Of a stretch of 64,000 nucleotides of DNA, positions 28,050-35,825 are shown one piece after another. Position 1 is the first letter of the stretch. Each line of letters opens with the position of its first letter. The notes under the pieces were generated by a model. That model was not told the DNA's origin. It worked only from the letters and a program-made list of their open reading frames with translations, and did not search any database. Made by a program: the position numbers and the translations under genes. Source of the stretch: a virus; the IMG/VR virus record IMGVR_UViG_3300044640_002737, positions 1 to 64,000 of that record. The stretch is one strand, 5' to 3'.

Positions 28050-29609
28050 TTAAGTTAATCTTATCCTTACTGCTCCAGCATTATGATAGATACCTCCTGT
28101 TGGTACACCACCTGCGGAGGCACCTATATCATCAGTAAAGTTAAGAGCTGAATAATCGGAGATTTTAAATATTGCTGGTACATCCACTATAGGTGAATTA
28201 AGTGTTAATATATTGCCTGAATATACCTCTATGGTATTTACAATTACCTTATTTCCTGATGTTATTGTTTGGTCACCGTAATATATATTTGCTCCGGTAC
28301 CTGATCCACCAATAGGACCAGTTGCTCCAATTCCACCACTTAATTCCAATATACTACATGTTATATTCGAACCATTGAATCTTGCTGTTGGTGGATTCTG
28401 TTCTGTTGAAGTTACTGATAAATCAAACCAGTAATCTGTACCTATAGTTAATCCGGTAAGTACCGAATTTATATACATATTAGTTACTGCGGACTGTCCA
28501 TTGAATGTTTCGTATATTTGGGTAGCTATCGGTGTTCCTGTTAATTGATCACTAGTTATTGGAGGTGTTCCAGTCCCATATCGTATAGAGAATGCATAAT
28601 TATCAAGAGGTACAAAATCTGATGTGATATTTACACCAAATGAAAATGAGATGCCAATAGTTCCTATACTGGATGGAGTATATGTAATACCGGACCCTAT
28701 CATTCTTCCGGTATTTAATGGATCCGTCCCGTCACTGTTTATAGTTACATCCCCTGCATTTTCGTATTTATATGGGATTGGATTATATCCAGGTGAAACC
28801 CCGCTACTTCCATTAGTTCCACTGCTTCCATTAGTTCCACTGCTTCCACTGCTTCCTGATGTTCCACTACTTCCACTAGTACCAGATGTTCCTGAAGTTC
28901 CGTCTGTGCCTGAGGTACCATTAGTTCCCGATGATCCATTAGTTCCAGATGATCCATCAGTACCTGAAGATCCATTAGTTCCTGAAGTACCACTAGTACC
29001 AGCAGTTCCCGATGAACCTGATGTACCGCTTGAACCTGAGGTACCGCTTGAACCTGATGTGCCACTTGAACTTGGTACCACACTTTCACCATTAGCAATC
29101 GCAATCCAATCAAAATTCTCGGCAAACATCCCCGTCGCAACTCTAAACCCGGAAGAGGTCTTATTTGTTATTGTTATTGGACCACTATTTGTAACATCAA
29201 CAGAAATGGAATAATTTGTAGACCCGAATGACTGAGCGAAGACAACATCATAGACAGGACCAACCCATCCGGTATCACCAGATGAAACGGTTCCAGATTT
29301 AGAACTTAATCCAGCACCATTCACTCCGGAAGTACCGTTAGTACCGCTAGTACCGCTAGTACCAGAACTACCTGAGGTACCGCTAGATCCATTAGCACCC
29401 GTAGCTCCTGTTATACCAATGGGTCCGATCGGACCGGTACCTCCAGTTACTCCAGAATAATATGGCAATTGCGACCAAGGTGCCTGTCCGTCTCCGATTT
29501 TAAATTTATTGGTATCTGTTTCGTATCCAGGTTCACCTGTCATTAAAACCGGGTCATTATATGCCCAGCTTAATGCGTTATCTCTTCTAAGTAATATTCT
29601 ATAAGGCAT
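28050..29609 (-). CDS. Mtd_N-type collagen-like fibre protein (519 aa)
   Basis: Head domain ILLRRDNALSWAYNDPVL then [17 protein letters not shown] (Mtd_N type), a first short collagen segment, a beta domain (~120-190), a long GTSGSSGTSG shaft (~190-270), and a C-terminal globular part ending GGIYHNAGAVRIRLT. It is a virion fibre by architecture. Own terminator and class B promoter (29638-29648) make it a single-gene unit. Confidence 0.85.
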   Translation of the reverse strand: MPYRILLRRDNALSWAYNDPVLMTGEPGYETDTNKFKIGDGQAPWSQLPYYSGVTGGTGPIGPIGITGATGANGSSGTSGSSGTSGTSGTNGTSGVNGAGLSSKSGTVSSGDTGWVGPVYDVVFAQSFGSTNYSISVDVTNSGPITITNKTSSGFRVATGMFAENFDWIAIANGESVVPSSSGTSGSSGTSGSSGTSGSSGTAGTSGTSGTNGSSGTDGSSGTNGSSGTNGTSGTDGTSGTSGTSGSSGTSGSSGSSGTNGSSGTNGSSGVSPGYNPIPYKYENAGDVTINSDGTDPLNTGRMIGSGITYTPSSIGTIGISFSFGVNITSDFVPLDNYAFSIRYGTGTPPITSDQLTGTPIATQIYETFNGQSAVTNMYINSVLTGLTIGTDYWFDLSVTSTEQNPPTARFNGSNITCSILELSGGIGATGPIGGSGTGANIYYGDQTITSGNKVIVNTIEVYSGNILTLNSPIVDVPAIFKISDYSALNFTDDIGASAGGVPTGGIYHNAGAVRIRLT

Positions 29610-29637
29610 CTTTTTGATGTATTTTATTTATGATTAA

Positions 29638-29648
29638 GTATATATCCA
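29638..29648 (-). promoter_or_regulatory. Class B promoter motif
   Basis: TGGATATATAC followed by an A-rich stretch on the minus strand, about 30 bases before the 519-aa fibre gene. Confidence 0.55.
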
Positions 29649-29677
29649 TATTAACATATACTTAAATTAGAAACACG

Positions 29678-29706
29678 AAAAACCCGACATATAATATCGG
29701 GTTTTT
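29678..29706 (-). terminator. Terminator after 212-aa fibre gene
   Basis: Stem AAAAACCCGA/TCGGGTTTTT with an AT-rich loop, after the stop of the 212-aa gene and before the class B promoter of the next fibre gene. Confidence 0.85.
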
Positions 29707-29722
29707 CTGGTTTCTAATTATA

Positions 29723-30361
29723 TTATAAATACAGAGGTATGTAATATGCTGTAGCTCCTATCGTTATTTCTCCCCATGTGGAGGGCGAAGCAGTATTGCC
29801 AGGTTGAGTAGAAGAAAATTCTATAGATGCTCCAGTAGCTCCTATTGCTCCAGTAGCTCCTATTGCTCCAGTAGCTCCAACTTCTCCAGTAGCTCCAACT
29901 TCTCCAGTAGCTCCTATTGCTCCAGTAGCTCCTATTGCTCCAGTAGCTCCTATTGCTCCAGTAGCTCCTATTGCTCCAGTAGCTCCTATTGCTCCAGTAG
30001 CTCCTATTGCTCCAGTAGCTCCAACTTCTCCAGTAGCTCCTATTGCTCCAGTAGCTCCTATTGCTCCAGTAGCTCCTATTGCTCCAGTAGCTCCAACCGG
30101 TCCAGTAGCTCCAACCGGTCCTCCTGAAGGTCCAGTAGCTCCAGTAACTCCCATTGCTCCAGTAGCTCCAGTGGAACCTGTAACACCAATCGGTCCTGTA
30201 ACACCATAATATGGATTTAGATCCTTCCAAGTTGTTAGTCCATCACCGACTCTTAGTATTCCAGTGTCCGTTTCATACCCAGGTTCGCCCGAAAGTAATA
30301 CGGGATTATTAGATTCCCAATTTTGAGTGGTGTCTCTTCTTAATATTATTCGATAAGCCAT
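29723..30361 (-). CDS. Mtd_N-type collagen-like fibre protein (212 aa)
   Basis: Head [18 protein letters not shown] and [17 protein letters not shown], then a G-A-T-G-A-I repeat shaft (~60-175) and a short tail ending [10 protein letters not shown]. The repeat motif GATGAI differs from GTSG in the neighbouring fibre, so the two shafts arose separately. Probably a short trimeric fibre. Confidence 0.85.
   Translation of the reverse strand: MAYRIILRRDTTQNWESNNPVLLSGEPGYETDTGILRVGDGLTTWKDLNPYYGVTGPIGVTGSTGATGAMGVTGATGPSGGPVGATGPVGATGAIGATGAIGATGAIGATGEVGATGAIGATGAIGATGAIGATGAIGATGAIGATGAIGATGEVGATGEVGATGAIGATGAIGATGASIEFSSTQPGNTASPSTWGEITIGATAYYIPLYL
29820..30150. repeat. 18-base coding repeat of the GATGAI shaft
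   Basis: Repeated GCTCCAGTAGCTCCTATT units on the + strand encode G-A-T-G-A-I on the minus strand. Ser-rich and Tyr/Trp-rich ORFs in other frames are shadows. Confidence 0.9.
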
Positions 30362-30383
30362 TTCGGTTCTTTATTTTCTTTCT

Positions 30384-30394
30384 GTATATATCTT
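30384..30394 (-). promoter_or_regulatory. Class B promoter motif
   Basis: AAGATATATAC then AGAAAGAAAATAA on the minus strand, about 25 bases before the 212-aa fibre gene. Confidence 0.5.
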
Positions 30395-30396
30395 TA

Positions 30397-30852
30397 TTAT
30401 TCTATCTTGTTTACAGCATCTATTATTGCTTTTTTTATAGCATTCGATACTGTCATCTTAGAGAATGGTACTTGTCCATCAACCAGTTCTATCATTACTG
30501 CTCTAACCTCGGTATCTGATTCACCCAGACCCTCGTATTTAATCCCATTGTAATATATTCTAATACCAACCTGTGTTATTTGATTGGTTTTTTCCATGCC
30601 TGCTATCCTTAATGATTTTTTAGGTATACCGAAATAATAAACCTCTATTTCCATAGGATTTCCTTTTTCTGAAAGACAATATTTTTCGGATAATATATCC
30701 TCAGCTATTTGTTGGATACCAAATCTGATATCTCTATTTCCCATCTCCCTTAATTTAGCAGTAGAATAAACCGAATCAATCTTAACACATATTTCTGTTT
30801 GTGTAAATGCCATAACTGGCATCAGAAGTAGTAAAAATAATAAATTTCTCAT
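30397..30852 (-). CDS. Exported protein with CsgG-like C-terminal half (151 aa)
   Basis: Signal peptide MRNLLFLLLLMPVMAFTQ. The pattern TQVGIRIYYNG, then an EGLGES block and a helical end parallels the C-terminal half of the CsgG-like protein at 34129-34848 (TRLGLQVKFV, GSGLGEA, helical end). It may be a shortened relative or partner. Last gene of the exported-protein block; export to the periplasm is inferred. Confidence 0.55.
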   Translation of the reverse strand: MRNLLFLLLLMPVMAFTQTEICVKIDSVYSTAKLREMGNRDIRFGIQQIAEDILSEKYCLSEKGNPMEIEVYYFGIPKKSLRIAGMEKTNQITQVGIRIYYNGIKYEGLGESDTEVRAVMIELVDGQVPFSKMTVSNAIKKAIIDAVNKIE

Positions 30853-30874
30853 TAGTTAGTATTTTATTTTTTAT

Positions 30875-32548
30875 TTAATATGTTACCTGTCCCGAAAATC
30901 CAGGAGCGATTAGATAATAATTTGTAGACCCCCCACTGACCGGGGTGGATATCGTAAATGAACTTACTCCGGGGTAGATTGATTTTAAATTTACTGTTCC
31001 TGAATTCAATGAGTTAAATTGGGAAACAGTATAAAGTGAGGATGGTTGAGATCCAATCCAGCTAGGAAATATCCCGTTTTTCTTTCCCCAAACATAATAT
31101 GAATCGGATATTGTAATTTTGCCATCATTGTTTACGTCAAACATATTCCAATGTATAGATTTTCTTGTGGTTGTTCCAATTACAATATTGCCTATTGAAC
31201 TTAAATCTGATGTTTGGTGAGTAGTAATTGGAGTAGGTGCATCAACTTTTATATACCATTCAGTTGCAGGATTCGTTGATTGACTAAAAGAATAATATCC
31301 ATTAGAATTTGTATAGACCGTTTGATATAAAGCCCAAGGAGTAAAATCGTTGATATAATCAAATTCAATTACATAAGGGAGAGTAGTGTTCGGTAGATCA
31401 TTCCATTGTCCATTACCTACGAATTGAGCGTAATCTTCATTTCCTGAGTTATTAGGTTCTCCGCCATTCCAATTAACATATTGATTTAGCTTGTATCTAT
31501 ATGCATATAAATTGTATGTTCTATCTAATTCATCGGCAGTTAAAGCTCTATTAAAAACTTGAAAATCTCCTAATCTAAAAGATCCATAAGCACCACTTCC
31601 CATATTAGTAGTTTCAGTCAATCCTATTCCAAAAAATTCTCCATTTCCTGAATATAAATGTGCAGCTTCTCTCTGAAAATTAACAGATCCGAAATTAACA
31701 TTATCTAAATAACCTTTCATGGTTGTTCCATTATAAGTTATTGCTACTAAATGCCAAGCATTAAGTGTAATAGTAGTACTTAATTGTTGAATTCCAATTC
31801 CTGTCCAAAATCCAACTCTCAATGTGTTTCCTCCAGTAATTTCTATAACAGATTCATGCCAACCGGATGTAGGACTTCCAGTTCCTAGTTCGTTAACAAT
31901 AACGCCATTCCCTGTAGGATAAACCCAAGCAAACAAAGTGATGTGATTGGTATTTCCCATTGCCGAAGCCAAGTTTCCGGTTATTGCATATTGATTAGCT
32001 CCATTGAAGCTTAGATACTTACCACCAGTACTTGTATATGTCGGTGAATTGTATAAAGTAGCATTAAATCCTCCTTTGATATCAACTAGGGTCGAACCTG
32101 AAGAATATGATGAAACGTCATAATCTGCTACTCTATTTGCAGTTACTTGAGTTTCTGTCCATCGATATCCACCTAAAGGTTCAGAATAAGTATATCCAGC
32201 AACTTTATCTTGATAATATCCAATCCAACCTGATGGCCATGTATTAAAGAGAAAATTATTCTCAGCTGCATTTGAAACTGTAGCAAGATGTCCACCCATA
32301 TTTTCACAAGCAGTTTTAGCAGCAGTCCATGTCATAGAACCTGTTGAACGATAATATGAGTGACCATTGTAATTAGTTTGTGAGGTAAATCCGGTTAAAG
32401 TTGGGGTTGTTCTTTTATATAGCTTTACTGGAACATTTACTGCTCCTGTACCATTCGCGTTATAGATGTATCCCGAATAGGAAAACGTTTGCGCATAAGT
32501 AGCACATGTTATCAGAATTACGATTAGACTGGTTATAAACTTTCTCAT
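30875..32548 (-). CDS. Exported nested lectin protein: CTLD split by LamG, with dockerin-like tail
   Basis: Signal peptide to about residue 19 (CATYAQ). A beta-sandwich begins FSYSGYIYNANGTGAVNVPV and resumes after residue ~405 (ALYQTVYTNSNGYYSF). Inside it sits a C-type lectin domain (YRSTGSMTWTAAKTACENMG ... YVNWNGGEPNNSGNEDYAQF, WNDLP, YVIEFD), itself split by a LamG/concanavalin-like domain (~150-350, ending FNRALTADELDRTYN). A dockerin-like DVNNDGKITISDSYYVWG follows. The nesting is directly visible; sugar binding and surface role are inferred. Confidence 0.8.
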   Translation of the reverse strand: MRKFITSLIVILITCATYAQTFSYSGYIYNANGTGAVNVPVKLYKRTTPTLTGFTSQTNYNGHSYYRSTGSMTWTAAKTACENMGGHLATVSNAAENNFLFNTWPSGWIGYYQDKVAGYTYSEPLGGYRWTETQVTANRVADYDVSSYSSGSTLVDIKGGFNATLYNSPTYTSTGGKYLSFNGANQYAITGNLASAMGNTNHITLFAWVYPTGNGVIVNELGTGSPTSGWHESVIEITGGNTLRVGFWTGIGIQQLSTTITLNAWHLVAITYNGTTMKGYLDNVNFGSVNFQREAAHLYSGNGEFFGIGLTETTNMGSGAYGSFRLGDFQVFNRALTADELDRTYNLYAYRYKLNQYVNWNGGEPNNSGNEDYAQFVGNGQWNDLPNTTLPYVIEFDYINDFTPWALYQTVYTNSNGYYSFSQSTNPATEWYIKVDAPTPITTHQTSDLSSIGNIVIGTTTRKSIHWNMFDVNNDGKITISDSYYVWGKKNGIFPSWIGSQPSSLYTVSQFNSLNSGTVNLKSIYPGVSSFTISTPVSGGSTNYYLIAPGFSGQVTY

Positions 32549-34128
32549 AATAACATTCTTGTTCCTAGCATTATGGTATAATTAAGTGCATTCTCATTAA
32601 GAGCCCATGCACCTCCACAGTTTACGTTAAGTTTAAATCTCTTACTTAAACTTACATTAGTACCAACTATAGGTAAAACCACGTGCGGTGATTTTAATAG
32701 TATATCGTTATAATAACTAACATAAGGAGCATAAACATATAATCCCAGAAGTTTAATGTCTATTCTCTTTGAAACTTTAAAATCATACATGGTACCAGCT
32801 ATTGCTGCAGTACCTACAAATTCCTCACCATATACATTACCGTAAGATCCAGTTAGCATATAAACTGCTTTAAATTTACCACGTTTGCCTATATTCCACA
32901 TTTGACCAAGAGCTAATGTACCATACAATGATGATCTTCTATCGAATCCTAATGTTACTGTACCTGATATAAGATCTATTCTTTTCTTTTTAATGAAAGC
33001 ATAGAATCCTGTTATGTTTGGCCCTTTTATAGCTGTTGTATAATCTGCATTAATTCCCCATGATCTTGCACCATCCCATCTCATCGAGGTATAACCTCCC
33101 GTTACTTTACCACCTGCGGTTACATCCGAATCCTTGAAATTGAATCCAACAAAATCACTACTGGCTAATATCGTTGGTCTGTTTCCATTTTTATTAGACG
33201 GTGAGCCACCGCTGTTTGTTGAATTTTGTACTGAAGCAACAGATCCACCAACTATATTCGTTTTTCCTTCGCTTTCTGTAGGGGTTTCTGTGGTAGTAGT
33301 AGATTCGCTTTTTCCATTGCCTCCTTCTGTGGAACCCCCGCTCCCATTAGTATTGCTGCTATTCTGACCAGTAGATCCACTTGATCCGCTTGAAGTGCCT
33401 GTCTGACCTGATCCTGTTGTTCCTCCAGATCCTGTTGTTCCTCCAGATCCTGTTGTTCCTCCAGATCCTGTTGTTCCTCCAGATCCTGTTGTTCCTCCAG
33501 ATCCTGTTGTTCCTCCAGATCCTGTTGTTTGGTCATTAGATTGCGTAGACCCGTTAGTAGCTGTAGAGCCCCCGGTATTATTACTACCGTTAGCATTACT
33601 ATTTCCGTTATTGCTGCTGTTGTTTCCATTATTACCTCCCTGATTTTGAGAACCACCAGATCCTGTTGTTCCTCCAGATCCTGTTTGTTTATTCTTACCT
33701 TTATTGTTCCCACCATTTGATGAATTCTGTACACTCCCCACGCCGGATAATATATTAGTTGATCCTGCAGTAGCAGCCATATCGCTAAGTGCAGATAATG
33801 AATTAACTATACCTATAAAATTTATAGCGGTGTTCTGTGCAATATTAACTGTTGACGATAAGCCAACTATAGTTGCGCATGGATTGTTCCCCCCATAATT
33901 GGAATAAACATTTTGTGTCCATGTTTCAAATCCGCCATTATAAAAATCTATTGGCTGGAATGTTTGGATTTCTCCGTAATAATTAACTGTGATCCCATTG
34001 GAAGGAACCTGTAGAGATTTTATTGACCCTGTACATGGATCGGTATAAGAATACGTGAATGTTTGCCCATATCCAATTACATTGAATGCGAGAATAAGAA
34101 ATAATGTTGATATGGTTTTAGCATACAT
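32545..34128 (-). CDS. Exported protein with Gly/Ser/Thr repeat and barrel-like C-terminus (527 aa)
   Basis: Signal peptide ending NVIGYGQ; N-terminal ~150 residues with a Cys-containing segment; a low-complexity middle with seven GGTTGS-type hexamers; and from about residue 330 alternating beta strands (GGKVTGGYTSMRWDGAR, GTVTLGFDRRSSLYGTLALG) ending NYTIMLGTRMLL, as in outer-membrane barrels. The start of the next gene overlaps by ATGA. It may be an outer-membrane pore or scaffold partner of the CsgG-like neighbour; inferred. Confidence 0.65.
   Translation of the reverse strand: MYAKTISTLFLILAFNVIGYGQTFTYSYTDPCTGSIKSLQVPSNGITVNYYGEIQTFQPIDFYNGGFETWTQNVYSNYGGNNPCATIVGLSSTVNIAQNTAINFIGIVNSLSALSDMAATAGSTNILSGVGSVQNSSNGGNNKGKNKQTGSGGTTGSGGSQNQGGNNGNNSSNNGNSNANGSNNTGGSTATNGSTQSNDQTTGSGGTTGSGGTTGSGGTTGSGGTTGSGGTTGSGGTTGSGQTGTSSGSSGSTGQNSSNTNGSGGSTEGGNGKSESTTTTETPTESEGKTNIVGGSVASVQNSTNSGGSPSNKNGNRPTILASSDFVGFNFKDSDVTAGGKVTGGYTSMRWDGARSWGINADYTTAIKGPNITGFYAFIKKKRIDLISGTVTLGFDRRSSLYGTLALGQMWNIGKRGKFKAVYMLTGSYGNVYGEEFVGTAAIAGTMYDFKVSKRIDIKLLGLYVYAPYVSYYNDILLKSPHVVLPIVGTNVSLSKRFKLNVNCGGAWALNENALNYTIMLGTRMLL
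33414..33536. repeat. 18-bp tandem repeat, about seven copies
   Basis: Unit GATCCTGTTGTTCCTCCA on the + strand, near-identical copies with no spacers, encoding Gly-Gly-Thr-Thr-Gly-Ser in the exported 527-aa protein. A slippage-prone coding repeat. Confidence 0.9.
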
Positions 34129-34848
34129 TTACGATTTAAAAATTCCTTTTTTGATCATTCTAGATACTATTCTTGAGGAAGCTGTCTCTAGTGATTTTTT
34201 TGTTGTTGTTCCTATTGTGGATTGGTTGAATTTAATATCACTATCATCAACGCCATCCAATATTGATGCTGTTTTAATTGTAGTTGCCTCACCTAATCCA
34301 GATCCCATTAAGACCTCACCAGTTTCGGAATCTACAAATTTAACTTGAAGTCCTAATCTTGTTACTTGTGTTGTTTTAGATTCTCCGTTCAATTTAAGAA
34401 CCTCATCATCAGATACCGAAAAGTCATAAACCTCTATATAAACAAAATATTTAGCTAACTTAATTTTTCCTCTGCCGTCCATTTTATTTTCAGTAAACCC
34501 CTTATCCGAAGCCTTAAATTGCTGGATCATCCTTTCCTTAATCTCCAACTTATCCTCAGTGAACACAAATCTGTTTGTCATCTCAAGATATTCTAAAACT
34601 ATATTGGTTACACCAAGGCCGACTCTCTTATCTTTTAATTCCGGATAAAATTCATAGAGTTCCTCACTAATACCAATCTTTAATATTTGTATTGGTATTT
34701 TTATTGTGTCCGTATATTCAGCTACAACATCTATTGATTGCTTCTTTTCAAACTCAGCTTGATACTGTTCAGTTTTTACTGAACCCGGCTGTGCATAAAT
34801 ACTTGAAGTAGCAAGAATTAAAGATAGTAGTATTAGTGAGAATCTCAT
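34129..34848 (-). CDS. CsgG-family exported protein (239 aa)
   Basis: Signal peptide ATSSIYAQ, without a lipobox Cys. The body follows the CsgG pattern: DKRVGLGVTNIVLEYLEMTN, RFVFTEDKLEIKERMIQQF, KYFVYIEVYDFSV, VTRLGLQVKFVDSETGEVLM, then helices to the end. CsgG forms an oligomeric export channel for curli in the outer membrane. One base separates it from the barrel-like gene. Function in the phage is unknown. Confidence 0.75.
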   Translation of the reverse strand: MRFSLILLSLILATSSIYAQPGSVKTEQYQAEFEKKQSIDVVAEYTDTIKIPIQILKIGISEELYEFYPELKDKRVGLGVTNIVLEYLEMTNRFVFTEDKLEIKERMIQQFKASDKGFTENKMDGRGKIKLAKYFVYIEVYDFSVSDDEVLKLNGESKTTQVTRLGLQVKFVDSETGEVLMGSGLGEATTIKTASILDGVDDSDIKFNQSTIGTTTKKSLETASSRIVSRMIKKGIFKS

Positions 34849-34864
34849 ATAAATTTAATTTTAA

Positions 34865-35098
34865 TTAATCTTCTTTCTTCTTAGAGAAGATCTTATTAGC
34901 TGCACCTAAACCAAGTGCACCAAAAGCAAGAGCTGCAACTGCATTAATTAGTGCTGGAGCTGGTGCTACATCCTCAGTTGAGAATGAATTGTGATACATT
35001 GTAACACAAAGTGAAACTGCACACATGATACCAACAAATCTGTTGGATGAATAATTTCCCTTTTCATCTTGGAAAATTTGGCTAAAAAACTTTTTCAT
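34865..35098 (-). CDS. Holin-like small membrane protein (77 aa)
   Basis: Two hydrophobic segments (FVGIMCAVSLCVTMYH; ALINAVAALAFGALGLGAAN) with a charged N-terminus and basic tail SKKKED. Similar small proteins are common in phages of Bacteroidota and are considered holin candidates. Followed by two other membrane genes in one operon, consistent with a lysis cassette. Confidence 0.6.
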   Translation of the reverse strand: MKKFFSQIFQDEKGNYSSNRFVGIMCAVSLCVTMYHNSFSTEDVAPAPALINAVAALAFGALGLGAANKIFSKKKED

Positions 35099-35109
35099 TT
35101 TTAATTTTA

Positions 35110-35460
35110 TTATTTTTCTATAGTGTTAGATAAAGCAACACCATCTTCTTCATCCACCTTCTGGATGAGCATTTTATCCCTGTCTTCAGAGTTAAACCAA
35201 TAATCAACAACTTTATTTAGATTACCAACAAAAGCACCTAATAGTATAAGTAACATTTCTTTCCAGTCCTCGTTAATAGTAGCTCCAAGAAAAACTCCTG
35301 CATTGATACCAACTATTATTAATGTAAATAATCCAAGTACTATAGCAGTAATTCTCCATCTATTAGATTGCATCTGCTGAAGCATATGATAGAATCTATT
35401 GTTGTCTGCCACTTTAGTCAGATCTTCTTTACCAAAGCCTAGTGATTTTTTTAATGACAT
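35110..35460 (-). CDS. Two-TM membrane protein, possible holin/antiholin (116 aa)
   Basis: Cytoplasmic helical start, then two membrane segments (ITAIVLGLFTLIIVGINAGV; WKEMLLILLGAFVGNLNKVV) and a charged C-terminal tail. Neighbours suggest a lysis or membrane role; no enzyme motif is present. Confidence 0.55.
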   Translation of the reverse strand: MSLKKSLGFGKEDLTKVADNNRFYHMLQQMQSNRWRITAIVLGLFTLIIVGINAGVFLGATINEDWKEMLLILLGAFVGNLNKVVDYWFNSEDRDKMLIQKVDEEDGVALSNTIEK

Positions 35461-35478
35461 AAATTTAATTTATTTTAA

Positions 35479-35811
35479 TTACCAAGGAGCATCAGTTGAT
35501 TCGTCCTTTTTCTTTTCCTCTTTCTTTTCAACAGGTTTTTCTACAACACGTTCTTTGATAATAGTGTGTGTTCCACCATTGTTTTGTTGTTTCTGAGTGT
35601 TTTCCTGGTTTTGCTGTACGTTAACTACAACTGGAGCCGGAGCTACCTGCTCGGTTTTAGTTTCTTCCTTATCCTCGTTTCCGCCGAATAATAGTGTAGA
35701 AATCCAAACCCCACCACCTGCGATAACAGTTGTTAGAGTACCGATTATGGTTTTCTTTAATCCCGACCAAGTACCATCGTTGGTCTCAACGTTGTTTGTT
35801 TCTTCTGACAT
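35479..35811 (-). CDS. Single-TM protein with Pro/Gln/Lys-rich periplasmic tail, spanin-like (110 aa)
   Basis: One membrane segment (IIGTLTTVIAGGGVWISTLL) then a long Pro/Gln/Glu/Lys tail ending VVEKPVEKKEEKKK, which could span the periplasm. This arrangement fits an inner-membrane spanin, and an outer-membrane partner was not identified, so the call is tentative. Confidence 0.45.
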   Translation of the reverse strand: MSEETNNVETNDGTWSGLKKTIIGTLTTVIAGGGVWISTLLFGGNEDKEETKTEQVAPAPVVVNVQQNQENTQKQQNNGGTHTIIKERVVEKPVEKKEEKKKDESTDAPW

Positions 35812-35825
35812 TTTTTTACTTTTTT

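Noticed and set aside
28624-29214. Pro/Leu/Val-rich + strand ORF across the second fibre gene
   Set aside because: Same shadow effect; the minus-strand frame has an Mtd_N head, a promoter and a terminator.
33252-33734. Gln/Glu-rich minus-strand ORF over the 18-bp repeats
   Set aside because: Frame shadow of the Gly-Gly-Thr repeat in the exported 527-aa protein, which has a signal peptide and full-length frame.
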